Source of the DNA: Rhodanobacter sp. Root480 | GTDB taxonomy: Bacteria > Pseudomonadota > Gammaproteobacteria > Xanthomonadales > Rhodanobacteraceae | Direction: 5' to 3' | NCBI RefSeq assembly: GCF_001426645.1 | Contig: NZ_LMEX01000001.1 | Location: forward strand, 510,755 to 574,754 | Length of the DNA stretch: 64,000 nt | Shown here: in pieces, positions 45,807 to 55,159 of the stretch | Numbering within the stretch: position 1 is the stretch's first letter | How the letters are laid out: each line of letters opens with the position of its first letter | Notes under the pieces: generated by a model | What the model saw: the letters and a program-made list of their open reading frames with translations, nothing else | Told to the model about the DNA's origin: nothing | Database searches by the model: none | Made by a program: the position numbers and the translations under genes

Positions 45807-47600
45807 ATGGAATTGATTCGCAACTTCTCCATCATTGCCCACATCGATCACGGCAAGTCGACGCTGGCCGATCGCATCATCCATCTCTGTGGCGGCCTGG
45901 CCGACCGCGAGATGGAAGCCCAGGTGCTGGACAACAACCCGATCGAACGCGAACGCGGCATCACCATCAAGGCGCAATCGGTATCGCTGCCGTACACCGC
46001 GCGGGATGGCAAAACCTATCAACTGAATTTCATCGACACGCCCGGGCACGTCGATTTCTCCTACGAAGTCAGCCGCTCGCTGGCGGCCTGCGAGGGCGCG
46101 CTGCTGGTGGTCGATGCGGCGCAGGGCGTCGAGGCGCAGTCGGTGGCCAACTGCTACACCGCGGTGGAGCAGGGGCTGGAAGTGATTCCGGTGCTGAACA
46201 AGATCGACCTGCCCACGGCCGACGTGGAAAAGGTGAAGGGCGAGATCGAGGCTGTCATCGGCATCGACGCCACGGACGCGGTGGCGGTCAGCGCCAAGAC
46301 GGGGCTCAACGTGGTCGAGGTGCTGGAGGCGATCATCGCCCGCATCCCACCGCCCAAGCCGCGCGACACCGATCGGCTGCAGGCACTGATCATCGACTCC
46401 TGGTTCGACAACTACCTCGGCGTGGTGTCGCTGGTGCGCGTGATGCAGGGCGAGATCAAGCCCGGCGACAAGCTGCTGGTGATGTCCACCGGGCGCAGCC
46501 ATGAAGTGGGCGAGGTCGGTGTGTTCACGCCCAAGCGCAAGAAGCTGGCCAAGCTGGGTGCGGGCGAAGTGGGCTGGATCAACGCCTCGATCAAGGACGT
46601 GCACGGCGCGCCGGTGGGCGACACCCTGACCCATGCCGGCAAGCCCGCCGACAAGGCATTGCCCGGTTTCCAGCACATGCAGCCGCGGGTGTTCGCCGGC
46701 CTGTTTCCCGTGTCGTCGGATGACTACCCCGCGCTGCGCGAGGCGCTGGACAAATTGCGCCTGAACGACGCGGCGATGTTCTTCGAGCCCGAGTCGTCCG
46801 AGGCGATGGGCTTCGGTTTCCGCTGCGGCTTCCTCGGCATGCTGCACATGGAAATCGTGCAGGAGCGGCTGGAGCGCGAATACGACCTGGACCTGATCAC
46901 CACCGCGCCCACCGTGGTCTACGAAGTGCTGAAAAGCGACGGCACCACGATGCTGCTGGACAACCCGGCCAAGCTGCCCACCAACACCAGCCTGATCCAG
47001 GAAATCCGCGAGCCGATCATCGTGGCCAACATCCTCACCCCGCCCGACTACATCGGCAACGTGATCACCCTGTGCGAGGAAAAGCGCGGCGTGCAGCGTT
47101 CGATCCAGTACCTGGCCACCCAGGTGCAGATCAGTTACGAGCTGCCGCTGGCCGAGGTGGTGATGGATTTCTTCGATCGGCTGAAGTCCGTCTCGCGCGG
47201 CTACGCCTCAATGGACTATCAGTTCGAGCGTTTCGAGGCCGGCCCCTTCGTGCGCACCGACGTGCTGATCAACGGCGATCGTGTCGATGCGCTGAGCCTG
47301 ATCCTTCATCGCAGCCATGCCGACCGCAAAGGCCGCGAGCTGGTCGAGCGGATGAAGGATCTGATCCCCCGCCAGCAGTTCGACGTGGCGATCCAGGCGG
47401 CCGTCGGCGCGCAGATCATCGCGCGCTCCACCGTCAAGGCGCTGCGCAAGAACGTGCTGGCCAAATGCTACGGTGGCGACGTCAGCCGCAAGAAGAAATT
47501 GCTGGAAAAGCAGAAAGAAGGCAAAAAGCGCATGAAGCAGGTCGGGCGGGTGGACATTCCGCAGGAAGCTTTCCTTGCCGTGCTGAAAGTGGATAAATAG
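45807..47600 (+). CDS. lepA: Elongation factor 4 (LepA)
   Basis: Translational GTPase of 597 residues associated with ribosome back-translocation or biogenesis. G-domain motifs are AHIDHGKST (G1), GITIKAQ (G2), DTPGHVDF (G3) and LNKIDLP (G4); the LepA-specific C-terminal [23 protein letters not shown] is present. ATG 45807 ([18 protein letters not shown]) is chosen over a longer in-frame extension of 30 unrelated residues. lepA-lepB adjacency is the usual gammaproteobacterial order. Confidence 0.98.
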   Translation: MELIRNFSIIAHIDHGKSTLADRIIHLCGGLADREMEAQVLDNNPIERERGITIKAQSVSLPYTARDGKTYQLNFIDTPGHVDFSYEVSRSLAACEGALLVVDAAQGVEAQSVANCYTAVEQGLEVIPVLNKIDLPTADVEKVKGEIEAVIGIDATDAVAVSAKTGLNVVEVLEAIIARIPPPKPRDTDRLQALIIDSWFDNYLGVVSLVRVMQGEIKPGDKLLVMSTGRSHEVGEVGVFTPKRKKLAKLGAGEVGWINASIKDVHGAPVGDTLTHAGKPADKALPGFQHMQPRVFAGLFPVSSDDYPALREALDKLRLNDAAMFFEPESSEAMGFGFRCGFLGMLHMEIVQERLEREYDLDLITTAPTVVYEVLKSDGTTMLLDNPAKLPTNTSLIQEIREPIIVANILTPPDYIGNVITLCEEKRGVQRSIQYLATQVQISYELPLAEVVMDFFDRLKSVSRGYASMDYQFERFEAGPFVRTDVLINGDRVDALSLILHRSHADRKGRELVERMKDLIPRQQFDVAIQAAVGAQIIARSTVKALRKNVLAKCYGGDVSRKKKLLEKQKEGKKRMKQVGRVDIPQEAFLAVLKVDK

Positions 47601-47606
47601 TTTGGT

Positions 47607-47682
47607 CGGGAATGGAGAATCGGGAATCGGGAATCGCAAGAGCTTGCCGCTCCGATTCCCGATTCCCGATTCCCGATTCCCG
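47607..47682 (+). repeat. GGGAATCG tandem inverted repeat, copy 1 (lepA-lepB)
   Basis: Two 30-base arms of tandem 8-mer-like units (CGGGAATC and its complement) differ at two positions and enclose a 16-base loop. Relatives occur at 50846-50922 and 58205-58269, always between genes. It lies in the short lepA-lepB gap and leaves the lepB start codon free. Confidence 0.85.
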
Positions 47683-47701
47683 GCTCCCCAAGGAGCCCCA
47701 C

Positions 47702-48601
47702 ATGGAATTTGATTTCTCGGCGATCCTGCTCGGCCTCACCGTCCTGTTTGGCGTGGTGTGGGGGCTCGATCGGCTGTTTTTGTACAAGCAGCGCAAGGCG
47801 CGGCTCGATGCCGCGGGTACGGAATACAGCGACCCGGTACCGGTGGACTGGGCGCGCTCGCTGTTCCCGGTGGTGCTGGTGGTGTTGCTGCTGCGCACGT
47901 TCGTGGCCGAGCCGTTCCGGATTCCGTCCGGCTCGATGATGCCCACGCTGGACGTGGGCGATTTCATCCTGGTCAACAAGTTTGCCTACGGCCTGCGCCT
48001 GCCTGCGTTCAACAACAAGGTCGTGGACCTGGGCGAGCCGCAACGTGGTGATGTGGTGGTGTTCCGCTTCCCCGGTTTCCTGTGTGACGACGGCACCGGC
48101 AAGCTGATCCGCAGTGGCGATCCGGGCTGCAGCGATCCCCACGCGAAGGTGCCCAGCCAGAACTGGATCAAGCGCGTGGTGGGCCTGCCGGGCGACTCCA
48201 TCGAAGTGCATGGCGCCGATCTGCTGATCAACGGCAAGCCGGTGCAGGCCGAGGAGATCGGGCCGTACACGGGCAACCCGCAGCGCGCGGAGGACCGCCT
48301 GATGCTGGACATGGGCGCCACCGTCTGGAAGGAGCACTTGGGCAAGGTCAACCACATGATCGCGCGCATGCCGGCCTACAACATTCCCAACCCGATCCCC
48401 AACGCCAAGGTGCCCTCGAAGGTGCCGGAAGGTTGCTACGTGGTGATGGGTGACAATCGCAACAACAGCGAGGACAGCCGCTGGTGGGGCTGCATGCCGG
48501 AGAAGAACCTGGCCGGCAAGGCGTTCCTGATCTGGATGAGCTGGAAGGGCTGGGGTACCGGTGGCGTGGACTTTTCCCGTATCGGCACGGTCATTCATTG
48601 A
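47702..48601 (+). CDS. lepB: Signal peptidase I
   Basis: Inner-membrane peptidase that cleaves Sec and Tat signal peptides. The 299-residue product has two N-terminal membrane segments (about 6-25 and 55-70), catalytic S78 in PSGSMMPTL and K157 in NWIKRVVGLPGD, and a late GDNRNNSEDSRWWGCMPEKNL box. ATG 47702 follows AAGGAG. A short gap after it leads to the DUF4845 gene. Confidence 0.96.
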   Translation: MEFDFSAILLGLTVLFGVVWGLDRLFLYKQRKARLDAAGTEYSDPVPVDWARSLFPVVLVVLLLRTFVAEPFRIPSGSMMPTLDVGDFILVNKFAYGLRLPAFNNKVVDLGEPQRGDVVVFRFPGFLCDDGTGKLIRSGDPGCSDPHAKVPSQNWIKRVVGLPGDSIEVHGADLLINGKPVQAEEIGPYTGNPQRAEDRLMLDMGATVWKEHLGKVNHMIARMPAYNIPNPIPNAKVPSKVPEGCYVVMGDNRNNSEDSRWWGCMPEKNLAGKAFLIWMSWKGWGTGGVDFSRIGTVIH

Positions 48602-48728
48602 TCGGTGCCCCGGATTCGGACGTGCCATTGGTGCGAGAATTCGCCGGCATCGCCGATCCCGGCGAGCATTGGGGTTTCGGACTGCATATCGGGCAGGCAA
48701 GCCGCGCAGGCGGCATAGCGAGGGGACT

Positions 48729-49115
48729 ATGAAATCGAGGCAATCGGGCATCACCCTGATCGGGTTCCTGGTGATTCTGGCCGTGGTGGGCTTTCTGGGT
48801 TACATGGCGATGCGGCTGGCGCCGTCGTACAGCGAATACATGGGCGTGGAGAAGGCGATGACGCAGATCTCCACCTCTGGCGTCGATGGCAAATCGCTGG
48901 ACGACCTTCGCCGCGAACTGATGTTCAAGATGAACTTCCAGTACGTCGACGACGCCACCATCCAGCCGTCCGACATCACCCTGGTGCGCGACCGCGACGG
49001 CGGCCCGACCCAGTTGCGAGTGGCCTACGAAAAGGTCGTGCCGTTCATGTACAACATCGATTTCCTGCTGCACTTCGACAAGAGCGTGCCGCTGCAGGGC
49101 AATCCGAACCAGTAA
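48729..49115 (+). CDS. DUF4845 small membrane protein between lepB and rnc
   Basis: A 128-residue protein with a type-IV-pilin-like N-terminus (MKSRQSGITLIGFLVILAVVG) containing one hydrophobic helix (about 8-25), then a small soluble domain with LRRELMFKMNFQYV. Family assignment is DUF4845; the function is unknown. Its fixed place between lepB and rnc in xanthomonads and pseudomonads suggests a link with protein export or RNA processing, but this is only context. GGGGAC precedes ATG 48729. Confidence 0.88.
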   Translation: MKSRQSGITLIGFLVILAVVGFLGYMAMRLAPSYSEYMGVEKAMTQISTSGVDGKSLDDLRRELMFKMNFQYVDDATIQPSDITLVRDRDGGPTQLRVAYEKVVPFMYNIDFLLHFDKSVPLQGNPNQ

Positions 49116-49131
49116 CCGGCCAGCGCATCCC

Positions 49132-49791
49132 TTGGAATTCAATTACCGTTTTCGCGATCGTTCGCTGGCCGAGTTGGCGTTGACCCATCGCAGCATGGGC
49201 AAGCCCAACAACGAGCGGCTGGAGTTTCTGGGCGACGCCTTGCTGGGTGCGATCGTCGCCGAAATGCTGTTCGAGGCGCACCCCAAGGCCAGCGAAGGCG
49301 AGCTGTCGCGGTTGCGTGCGCAACTGGTCAGCGGCCAGGCGTTGGCGGTGGTGGCGCGTGAATTGTCATTGGGCGACGAGTTGAAACTGGGCACCGGCGA
49401 GTTGAAGACGGGTGGCTTCCGCCGCGAGTCGATCCTTGCCGACGCGTTCGAGGCGATGGTGGCCGCCGTGTACATGGACGGCGGTTTCGACGCCTGCCGT
49501 GAAACCGTGCGCGGCCTTTTTGGCGAACGCATCGCCGCCTTGCGCCGGTCATCCAAGGACGCCAAGACGCGCCTGCAGGAATGGTTGCAGGCTGGCGGCT
49601 GGCCGCTGCCGCTTTACGAGCTCGTCGCCAGCCACGGCGAAGACCACGCCAAAACCTTCGATATCCGCTGCAGCGTCAGCGAGCCGATGACGCTGGTCGC
49701 CGAAACCACCGGCCCCAGCCGCCGCGGCGCCGAGCAGGATGCGGCCGAGATCGTGCTGGCGCAATTGCTGGATGGGCAGCGCAAAGCCTGA
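49132..49791 (+). CDS. rnc: Ribonuclease III
   Basis: Double-strand-specific endonuclease that processes rRNA precursors. The 219-residue product has the signature NERLEFLGDALLG with E28 and D35, and the second site D104/E107 in ADAFEAMVAAVY, with a C-terminal dsRNA-binding domain (KTRLQEWLQAGGWPLPLYEL, about 142-219). The TTG start at 49132 is inferred from frame and spacing after the previous gene; no ATG fits. rnc-era-recO is a conserved operon. Confidence 0.97.
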   Translation: MEFNYRFRDRSLAELALTHRSMGKPNNERLEFLGDALLGAIVAEMLFEAHPKASEGELSRLRAQLVSGQALAVVARELSLGDELKLGTGELKTGGFRRESILADAFEAMVAAVYMDGGFDACRETVRGLFGERIAALRRSSKDAKTRLQEWLQAGGWPLPLYELVASHGEDHAKTFDIRCSVSEPMTLVAETTGPSRRGAEQDAAEIVLAQLLDGQRKA

Positions 49792-49912
49792 TCTACGTTT
49801 TCATCATTCCCCGAAAATCCTCTCCACTGCCGCACGATCGCCTGGCGGCGGCTGCCATTTCCTTTGGCGACAAGGCATTACACTTGCCGTCCAACTTGCC
49901 GAGCACTCTGTC

Positions 49913-50842
49913 ATGAACCACGAACTGGATCCCGCCGCCGTCCTGCCGCACGAGAATTATCGCTGCGGCACGGTGGCCCTGGCCGGCCGGCCGAACGTGG
50001 GCAAGTCCACCTTGCTCAACGCGCTGATCGGTTTTCGGCTGTCCATCATCAGCCCGCGGCCGCAGACCACTCGCCACCGCATCCTCGGCATCAACACCAC
50101 CGAGGCGGGCCAGATCATGTACGTGGATACACCGGGCCTGCACCGTGGCGCCAAACGCGCCATAAACCGCAGCTTGAACCGCGCCGCGCGCTCGGCGATC
50201 AGCGATGTCGACCTGGTGGTGCAGCTGATCGAGGCCGGCCGCTGGACCGACGAGGACGAAGCGCTGTACGCCGCGCTGGTCGAGCAGACCTCGCCGCGGC
50301 TGCTGGTGATCAACAAGGTCGACCTCAACAAGGACAAGACCGTGATGCTGCCGTTCGTGGCCGATCTGGTGGCCAAGCACAGCTATGACGAAATCCATTA
50401 CGTCAGCGCGCTGAAGGAGCAGGGCCTGAAGGAGCTGGAGCAGGCCATCCTGAAACGCCTGCCGATCCAGCCGCCGGTGTACGGCGAGGATGAGGTCACC
50501 GACCGCAGCGAACGCTTCCTGGCGGCCGAAATGGTGCGCGAGCAGTTGATGCTGCGGCTGGATCAGGAGCTGCCGTACGCCACCACGGTGGAGATCGAAC
50601 GGTTCGAGGATCGCCCCGACGGCATCGCCGAAATCCACGCCATCATCTGGGTCGAACGCGACGGCCAGAAAGCCATCGTGATCGGCAACGGCGGCGCCCA
50701 GCTCAAGTCCATCGGCAGCAGCGCCCGCCGCCACATGGAGCGCATGTTCGAACGCAAGGTGTTCCTGAAGCTGTGGGTGAAAGTGCGCGAAGGCTGGGTC
50801 GACGACGACAACATGCTGCGCAAGTTCGGGTATACCGATTGA
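49913..50842 (+). CDS. era: GTPase Era
   Basis: Essential GTPase that binds 16S rRNA during 30S assembly. The 309-residue product has G1 GRPNVGKST (25-33), the DTPGLH G3 box, NKVD G4 and the C-terminal KH domain (RDGQKAIVIGNGGAQLKSIGSSARR). ATG 49913 is chosen; about 120 non-coding bases separate it from rnc. The product length matches E. coli Era (301). Confidence 0.97.
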   Translation: MNHELDPAAVLPHENYRCGTVALAGRPNVGKSTLLNALIGFRLSIISPRPQTTRHRILGINTTEAGQIMYVDTPGLHRGAKRAINRSLNRAARSAISDVDLVVQLIEAGRWTDEDEALYAALVEQTSPRLLVINKVDLNKDKTVMLPFVADLVAKHSYDEIHYVSALKEQGLKELEQAILKRLPIQPPVYGEDEVTDRSERFLAAEMVREQLMLRLDQELPYATTVEIERFEDRPDGIAEIHAIIWVERDGQKAIVIGNGGAQLKSIGSSARRHMERMFERKVFLKLWVKVREGWVDDDNMLRKFGYTD

Positions 50843-50845
50843 GGC

Positions 50846-50922
50846 CGGGAATCGGGAATGGAGAATAGGGAATGGGAAAAGCTTTGCTCTAACGATTCCC
50901 TATTCTCCATTCCCTATTCCCA
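50846..50922 (+). repeat. GGGAATCG-type tandem inverted repeat, copy 2 (era-recO)
   Basis: Arms of 30 bases (CGGGAATCGGGAATGGAGAA outward and its complement) match at 27 positions, with a 17-base loop containing AAGCTTTGCTCT. It lies between the era stop and ATG of recO. Confidence 0.85.
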
Positions 50923-50931
50923 CCCAAAGCC

Positions 50932-51642
50932 ATGCGCCTCGAACTGCAACCCGCCTACGTCCTGCATTCGCGCCCGTACCGGGAGACGTCGCTATTGCTG
51001 GAATGCCTGACCCGTGATCAGGGGCGGTTGGGTGTGGTGGCGCGTGGGGTGCGGGGGGAGAAGACGCGTTTGCGCCGGGCGCAACTGGAGCCGTTCCAGC
51101 CGCTGGCGATGGGGTTGCTGCTGCGCGGCGAGTTGGCCACGCTGACGTCGGTGGAAACCACGGGTACGCCGCTGCGACTGGTCGGGAATGCCGGGCTGGC
51201 GGGGCTTTACCTCAACGAACTGGTGGTACGCCTCAGCGAACGGCAGGATCCTTCGAGCGCGTTGTTTGATGCCTATGCACTGGCGCTGCAGCGGCTGGCC
51301 ACGGATGAGTCGCTGGCCTGGAGCCTGCGCCGCTTCGAGCGCGACTTGCTGCAGGCGATGGGTTACGCCCTGCAGCTGGAGCACGATGCGGAAACGGGCG
51401 AGCTGCTGGAGCCGCAGGCGCATTACGCATACCGGGTCGAACAGGGCGCGGTGGCGTGCCTGCCGGGTCGCAGGCATGTCCTGCGTGGCAGCGACCTGCT
51501 GGCGCTGGCGCACGACCGCATGCCGGACGACGAAGGGCTGAAAGCGCTGCGCGGCATGATGCGCGAGGTGATCCGCTTTCATCTCGGTGGCGGCGAGTTG
51601 CGCGCCTGGCGAGTGCTCGGTGGCACCACCTCGTGGCGCTGA
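50932..51642 (+). CDS. recO: DNA repair protein RecO
   Basis: Recombination mediator that loads RecA with RecR and RecF. The 236-residue product has the N-terminal OB fold (MRLELQPAYVLHSRPYRETSLLLECLTRDQGRLGVVARG) and a helical C-terminal domain. The zinc cysteines of some RecO families are not obvious here. It ends the rnc-era-recO operon and converges on the receiver gene, with nine bases between the two stop codons. Confidence 0.94.
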   Translation: MRLELQPAYVLHSRPYRETSLLLECLTRDQGRLGVVARGVRGEKTRLRRAQLEPFQPLAMGLLLRGELATLTSVETTGTPLRLVGNAGLAGLYLNELVVRLSERQDPSSALFDAYALALQRLATDESLAWSLRRFERDLLQAMGYALQLEHDAETGELLEPQAHYAYRVEQGAVACLPGRRHVLRGSDLLALAHDRMPDDEGLKALRGMMREVIRFHLGGGELRAWRVLGGTTSWR

Positions 51643-51651
51643 TGGCCGGGG

Positions 51652-52398
51652 TCAGGCATCCAGCGCCAGCAGGGTCGCGTCCAGTGCCCGGTTGAAGCGC
51701 TGCAGGTTTGGCGCGATGTCCATGGACGCGTGGGCGAGCGCTTCCTGCAACGCCACGGTTTCGGTCGACAGCATGGCGGCGCCACAAAACCCGCAGGAGG
51801 ACCGCAACCGATGCAGCCGTTCGGCAAGCGCGATGCGGTCGACGTCCATGTTCGCGAGCTCGTCCTTGAGCCGCTCCAGTTCTCCCCGCAACAACCCGCG
51901 CAGCGCCTGCATGGTGACCGGGTCGCCGCTGGCAAGAAGGCCGGCCTGATCGTCAAGCGGTGGGGTCGGGTGGTTTGCCAGCGATCCCAGCAACCGTTGC
52001 AGGTCCACCAGCTTGCAGGGCTTGACGAGTACCTCGGCGAAACCGGCCATCAGCAACGCGGAGCGTTCGCTGGGCGCCATCTCGGCACTGCTTGCCACCG
52101 CGATGGCGTGCCGCGAGCGGGCCCGCGCATCCGATCGCAGCGTCGACAGAATCTGCAGCGCCCCCGCGCCGGGCATGCGGCAATCCAGCAACAGCAGGTC
52201 GAAAGCCCGGTCGCGAGCCAGCGCCAGCGCCTCGATGCCGTCGGCGCAGGTGACCACGCGGGCATCCAGCCGGCCCATGCCGTCCGCCAGAAAGCGGCGG
52301 CTGGCCGGGTCGTCGTCCGCTACCAGTACATCCACGCTGGTGGCGTGAAACGGGAATGAAGACGGGGGAGTGACAGTGGCGGCCATGACGAAATCCAT
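51652..52398 (-). CDS. Response-regulator receiver protein with Hpt-like C-terminus
   Basis: A 248-residue two-component protein. The receiver domain (about 20-135) has the acidic pocket DDD (VLVADDDPAS), phospho-acceptor in LLLLDCRMPG, the T/S switch region (IAVASS) and the lysine in VKPCK, all intact. After a linker, the C-terminal helical part contains LHRLRSSCGFCGA, a good match to the Hpt motif with a candidate phosphoaccepting histidine, and a final helix bundle. So it may be an intermediate phosphorelay partner. No cognate kinase is adjacent. ATG 52386 (MAATVTPPS) is an alternative start. Confidence 0.86.
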   Translation of the reverse strand: MDFVMAATVTPPSSFPFHATSVDVLVADDDPASRRFLADGMGRLDARVVTCADGIEALALARDRAFDLLLLDCRMPGAGALQILSTLRSDARARSRHAIAVASSAEMAPSERSALLMAGFAEVLVKPCKLVDLQRLLGSLANHPTPPLDDQAGLLASGDPVTMQALRGLLRGELERLKDELANMDVDRIALAERLHRLRSSCGFCGAAMLSTETVALQEALAHASMDIAPNLQRFNRALDATLLALDA

Positions 52399-52431
52399 AT
52401 CGTTCAGCTGAGTTTGGCAGAATGGCCCGAC

Positions 52432-54456
52432 ATGTGTTTTTCATCAAGCCATCTTCTGCTGGTTTTTTGCCTGCTGTTTCTTGCCGGCGGCTGGGCTGCG
52501 CCCGCGCGTGCGGATGTGGTCTTCGCGGCCCGTTCCATCAGCGTGCCGGGGGTGAAGCTGTCGACGGTAACGGTGCATCTCAGTGATCGTGCCGATGGCG
52601 GCATCCACCTGCAGTTGAGCGCGAAGCAGGCGGATGTGGCGGCCATGGGCTGGCGCAAGGTTGGCCTGGCGCTGGATGGCGACCTGCAGCGCGACGCGCG
52701 CATGCGCTGGGTTCTGGATGGCCAGCTGCAATTGCGTGGCGCTCCGGGTGGTGCGCTGGGCGATGCCACGCTGCGGCTGGTCACGAGCGAGACCACCAAC
52801 ACCATCCAGGTCGACATCGAACAGGGCAAGGCGAAGGCCAGCGCCGCGCTGCCGCTGGATCAACCCACTCACGCGCAGATCACGCTCACCCAGTTGCCCG
52901 CCACCTGGCTGCAGGGTTTGCTGGGTACCGTGTGGTCCGGGAGGCCCACCGGCGGCCGGCTGGATGCCGAGCTGGCGCTGGATGTGCGTGATAGCGGCCT
53001 GCAATCCTCCGGCCAGTTCAGCCTGGCCGGCGTGGGCTTCGACACTCCCGCCGGCACGCTGGCTGCCGAGGGCCTGGGTGGCTCGGGCCGGTTCGGGTTG
53101 GACACGACGAGAGTGCCCTCGCGCATCGACCTGGACGCCAACCTGCGCGGCGGCGAATTGCTGCTGGGGCCGATCTACGCCAGCCTGCCGGATCATCCGG
53201 TGCAACTGGGGTTGAACGCCACCGCCCAGCAAGGCGCCTTCGCGCTGGAGCATCTACGCGTGAACGACGCCGATGCCCTGCAACTGGAGGGCGCGCTCGC
53301 TTTCGACGCGAAGGGCGAATTGAAACAACTCAAGCTCGACCGGCTGCATGCGGCGTTTCCGGCCGCCTACGAACGCTACGGCCGTGCGTGGCTGGCCACG
53401 ATGGGTTTGCGCGATGTGCAGTTGAGCGGGCAGTTGAACGCCAGCGTGGACATGCGCGCGAACGGCTTGCGCGCCTTCGCCTTCACCACCGACGGGCTGG
53501 ATCTGACCGAGGCGGATGGTCGCATCAGCGTGAATGACCTGCGCGGTGGACTGGACTGGGTCGCATCGGGCGATCGTCCCGCCACGACACTGCAATGGAA
53601 GGGCTTCAAGTTCTATCGACTGCCGGTGGGCGGCACGCAATCGCGCTGGCAAAGCCGCAACGGCGCGCTGGCACTGCAGCAGCCCATCGACATGGCCTTG
53701 CTGCAAGGCCAGTTGCATCTGGGCGAATTCAGCTGGCGCCCGGCCGCGGCCAGCGGGCAACGGCTCTCGACCGCGCTCAACGTGACCGGGGTCGATATGG
53801 CTGCCTTCAGCCAGGCCATGGGCTGGCCGAAATTCCCCGGCACCTTGGGCGGCGCCATTCCCTCGCTGAAATGGGTGGATGACCGGGTCGAGCTGGCCGG
53901 AGGACTGTCGGTGAATTTGTTTGGCGGATTTGCCGACATCACCGATCTTTCGCTGCAGCAGCCGTTCGGCAACAGCCCGATGCTTGCCGCCGACATCAAG
54001 CTGAGCCAGCTCGACCTGGGCGCCATCACCAGCGTTTTCGACTTCGGCAGCATCACCGGCAAGCTCGACGGATCGATCGACGACCTGCGCCTGGTCAACT
54101 GGCAGCCGGTAGCCTTCAAGGCACGGTTGCTGGCCGGTGACGGCGGCCGCATCAGCCAGCGCGCGGTGAACAACCTCACGTCCGTCGGTGGCGGTGGCAT
54201 CGCCGCCGGCTTGCAGGGCGCGGTGCTGAAGCTGTTCAAGACCTTCGGCTACAAGCGCATCGGCCTCAATTGCACCTTGCAGGGATCGGTCTGCCGGATG
54301 AGCGGCCTTGAGCGCGAACAGGGCGGATACACTATCGTGGAAGGCAGTGGTTTGCCGCGATTGCAGGTGATCGGCCACCAGGCCGAGGTCGACTGGCCCA
54401 CCCTGGTCCGCCGCCTGAAGGAAGCCATCGCCGGCAATGCCCCGGAAATCCGCTGA
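52432..54456 (+). CDS. YdbH-like AsmA-superfamily protein (intermembrane lipid transport)
   Basis: A 674-residue exported protein. A signal peptide (CFSSSHLLLVFCLLFLAGGWAAPARA) precedes a long beta-rich repetitive domain like YdbH and other AsmA-like bridges, with the late block SLKWVDDRVELAGGLSVNLFGG and the KTFGYKRIGLNCTLQGSVCRM region carrying two cysteines, typical of the YdbH C-terminus. The next gene encodes a YdbL-like lipoprotein, so the pair mirrors the E. coli ydbH-ynbE-ydbL set, where YdbH is one of three redundant phospholipid bridges to the outer membrane. ATG 52432 chosen over TTG 52414. Confidence 0.82.
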   Translation: MCFSSSHLLLVFCLLFLAGGWAAPARADVVFAARSISVPGVKLSTVTVHLSDRADGGIHLQLSAKQADVAAMGWRKVGLALDGDLQRDARMRWVLDGQLQLRGAPGGALGDATLRLVTSETTNTIQVDIEQGKAKASAALPLDQPTHAQITLTQLPATWLQGLLGTVWSGRPTGGRLDAELALDVRDSGLQSSGQFSLAGVGFDTPAGTLAAEGLGGSGRFGLDTTRVPSRIDLDANLRGGELLLGPIYASLPDHPVQLGLNATAQQGAFALEHLRVNDADALQLEGALAFDAKGELKQLKLDRLHAAFPAAYERYGRAWLATMGLRDVQLSGQLNASVDMRANGLRAFAFTTDGLDLTEADGRISVNDLRGGLDWVASGDRPATTLQWKGFKFYRLPVGGTQSRWQSRNGALALQQPIDMALLQGQLHLGEFSWRPAAASGQRLSTALNVTGVDMAAFSQAMGWPKFPGTLGGAIPSLKWVDDRVELAGGLSVNLFGGFADITDLSLQQPFGNSPMLAADIKLSQLDLGAITSVFDFGSITGKLDGSIDDLRLVNWQPVAFKARLLAGDGGRISQRAVNNLTSVGGGGIAAGLQGAVLKLFKTFGYKRIGLNCTLQGSVCRMSGLEREQGGYTIVEGSGLPRLQVIGHQAEVDWPTLVRRLKEAIAGNAPEIR

Positions 54457-54490
54457 TGCTTTCCCCCCACACCCCAGCCGGAGTTGCCGC

Positions 54491-55093
54491 ATGCGCAAGC
54501 TCGTATATCTGATCCTGACCACCGTGACCGTGGCGCTGGTCGGTTGCGTCACCATCAACGTGTATTTCCCCGAAGCGGCGGCGCAGAAAGCGGCGGACCA
54601 GTTCATCGGCAACGTGCTCGACGGCACCGGAAAGGCGCCTGCCGAACCGAAGAAGGAAACCCCTCCCCCCGGCAACGGCCCGCAGCCGTCGGCGATGCTG
54701 CTGGACTTGCTGATTCCCGCGGCTTACGCCGCCGATGCGCCCAACCTGCAGATCCAGAACGCCACCACCGAGGCCATCCGTGGCCGCATGCGCGCACGCG
54801 TGCAGGGTGCGTTGGGCGGCCTGCTCGACAGCGGCGCCGTGGGCTTTACCAACGACGGCCTGGTCGCACTACGCGATGCCGCCAAGGTCCCGCTGAGCCA
54901 GCGTGCGCAGGCGAACGCCACGGTGGCTGACGAAAACCGCGATCGCAACGAGTTGTACCGCGAGATTGCCCAGGCCAATGGCCATCCGGAATGGCAAGAC
55001 CAGATCCGCACCACCTTCGCCAAGGGCTGGGTCAAGCACGCGCATGCGGGCTGGTACTACCAGAACGCCGCCGGCGCCTGGCAGCAGAAATAG
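54491..55093 (+). CDS. YdbL/DUF1318 lipoprotein with YnbE-like N-terminus
   Basis: A 200-residue lipoprotein (lipobox LVGC, C19). Directly after the cysteine the sequence VTINVYFPEAAAQKAADQFI resembles the TINVNV beta-strand of YnbE. After a Pro-rich linker and AYAADA comes the DUF1318 domain (NATTEAIRGRMRARVQGALGGLLDSGAVGFTNDGLVALRD to WYYQNAAGAWQQK). In E. coli YnbE is a partner strand for YdbH and YdbL modulates that interaction; here one polypeptide may do both. GGAG lies before ATG 54491. Confidence 0.84.
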   Translation: MRKLVYLILTTVTVALVGCVTINVYFPEAAAQKAADQFIGNVLDGTGKAPAEPKKETPPPGNGPQPSAMLLDLLIPAAYAADAPNLQIQNATTEAIRGRMRARVQGALGGLLDSGAVGFTNDGLVALRDAAKVPLSQRAQANATVADENRDRNELYREIAQANGHPEWQDQIRTTFAKGWVKHAHAGWYYQNAAGAWQQK

Positions 55094-55159
55094 CCGCCGC
55101 GGTCGGTGCCGCCGATCTGAGATAATCGGCGGCCTACCGCTGCGGCCCGATGCGTTTTC

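Noticed and set aside
47607-47682. GGGAATC tandem units considered as a CRISPR array
   Set aside because: Units are 7-8 bases with no spacers, and no cas genes are present.
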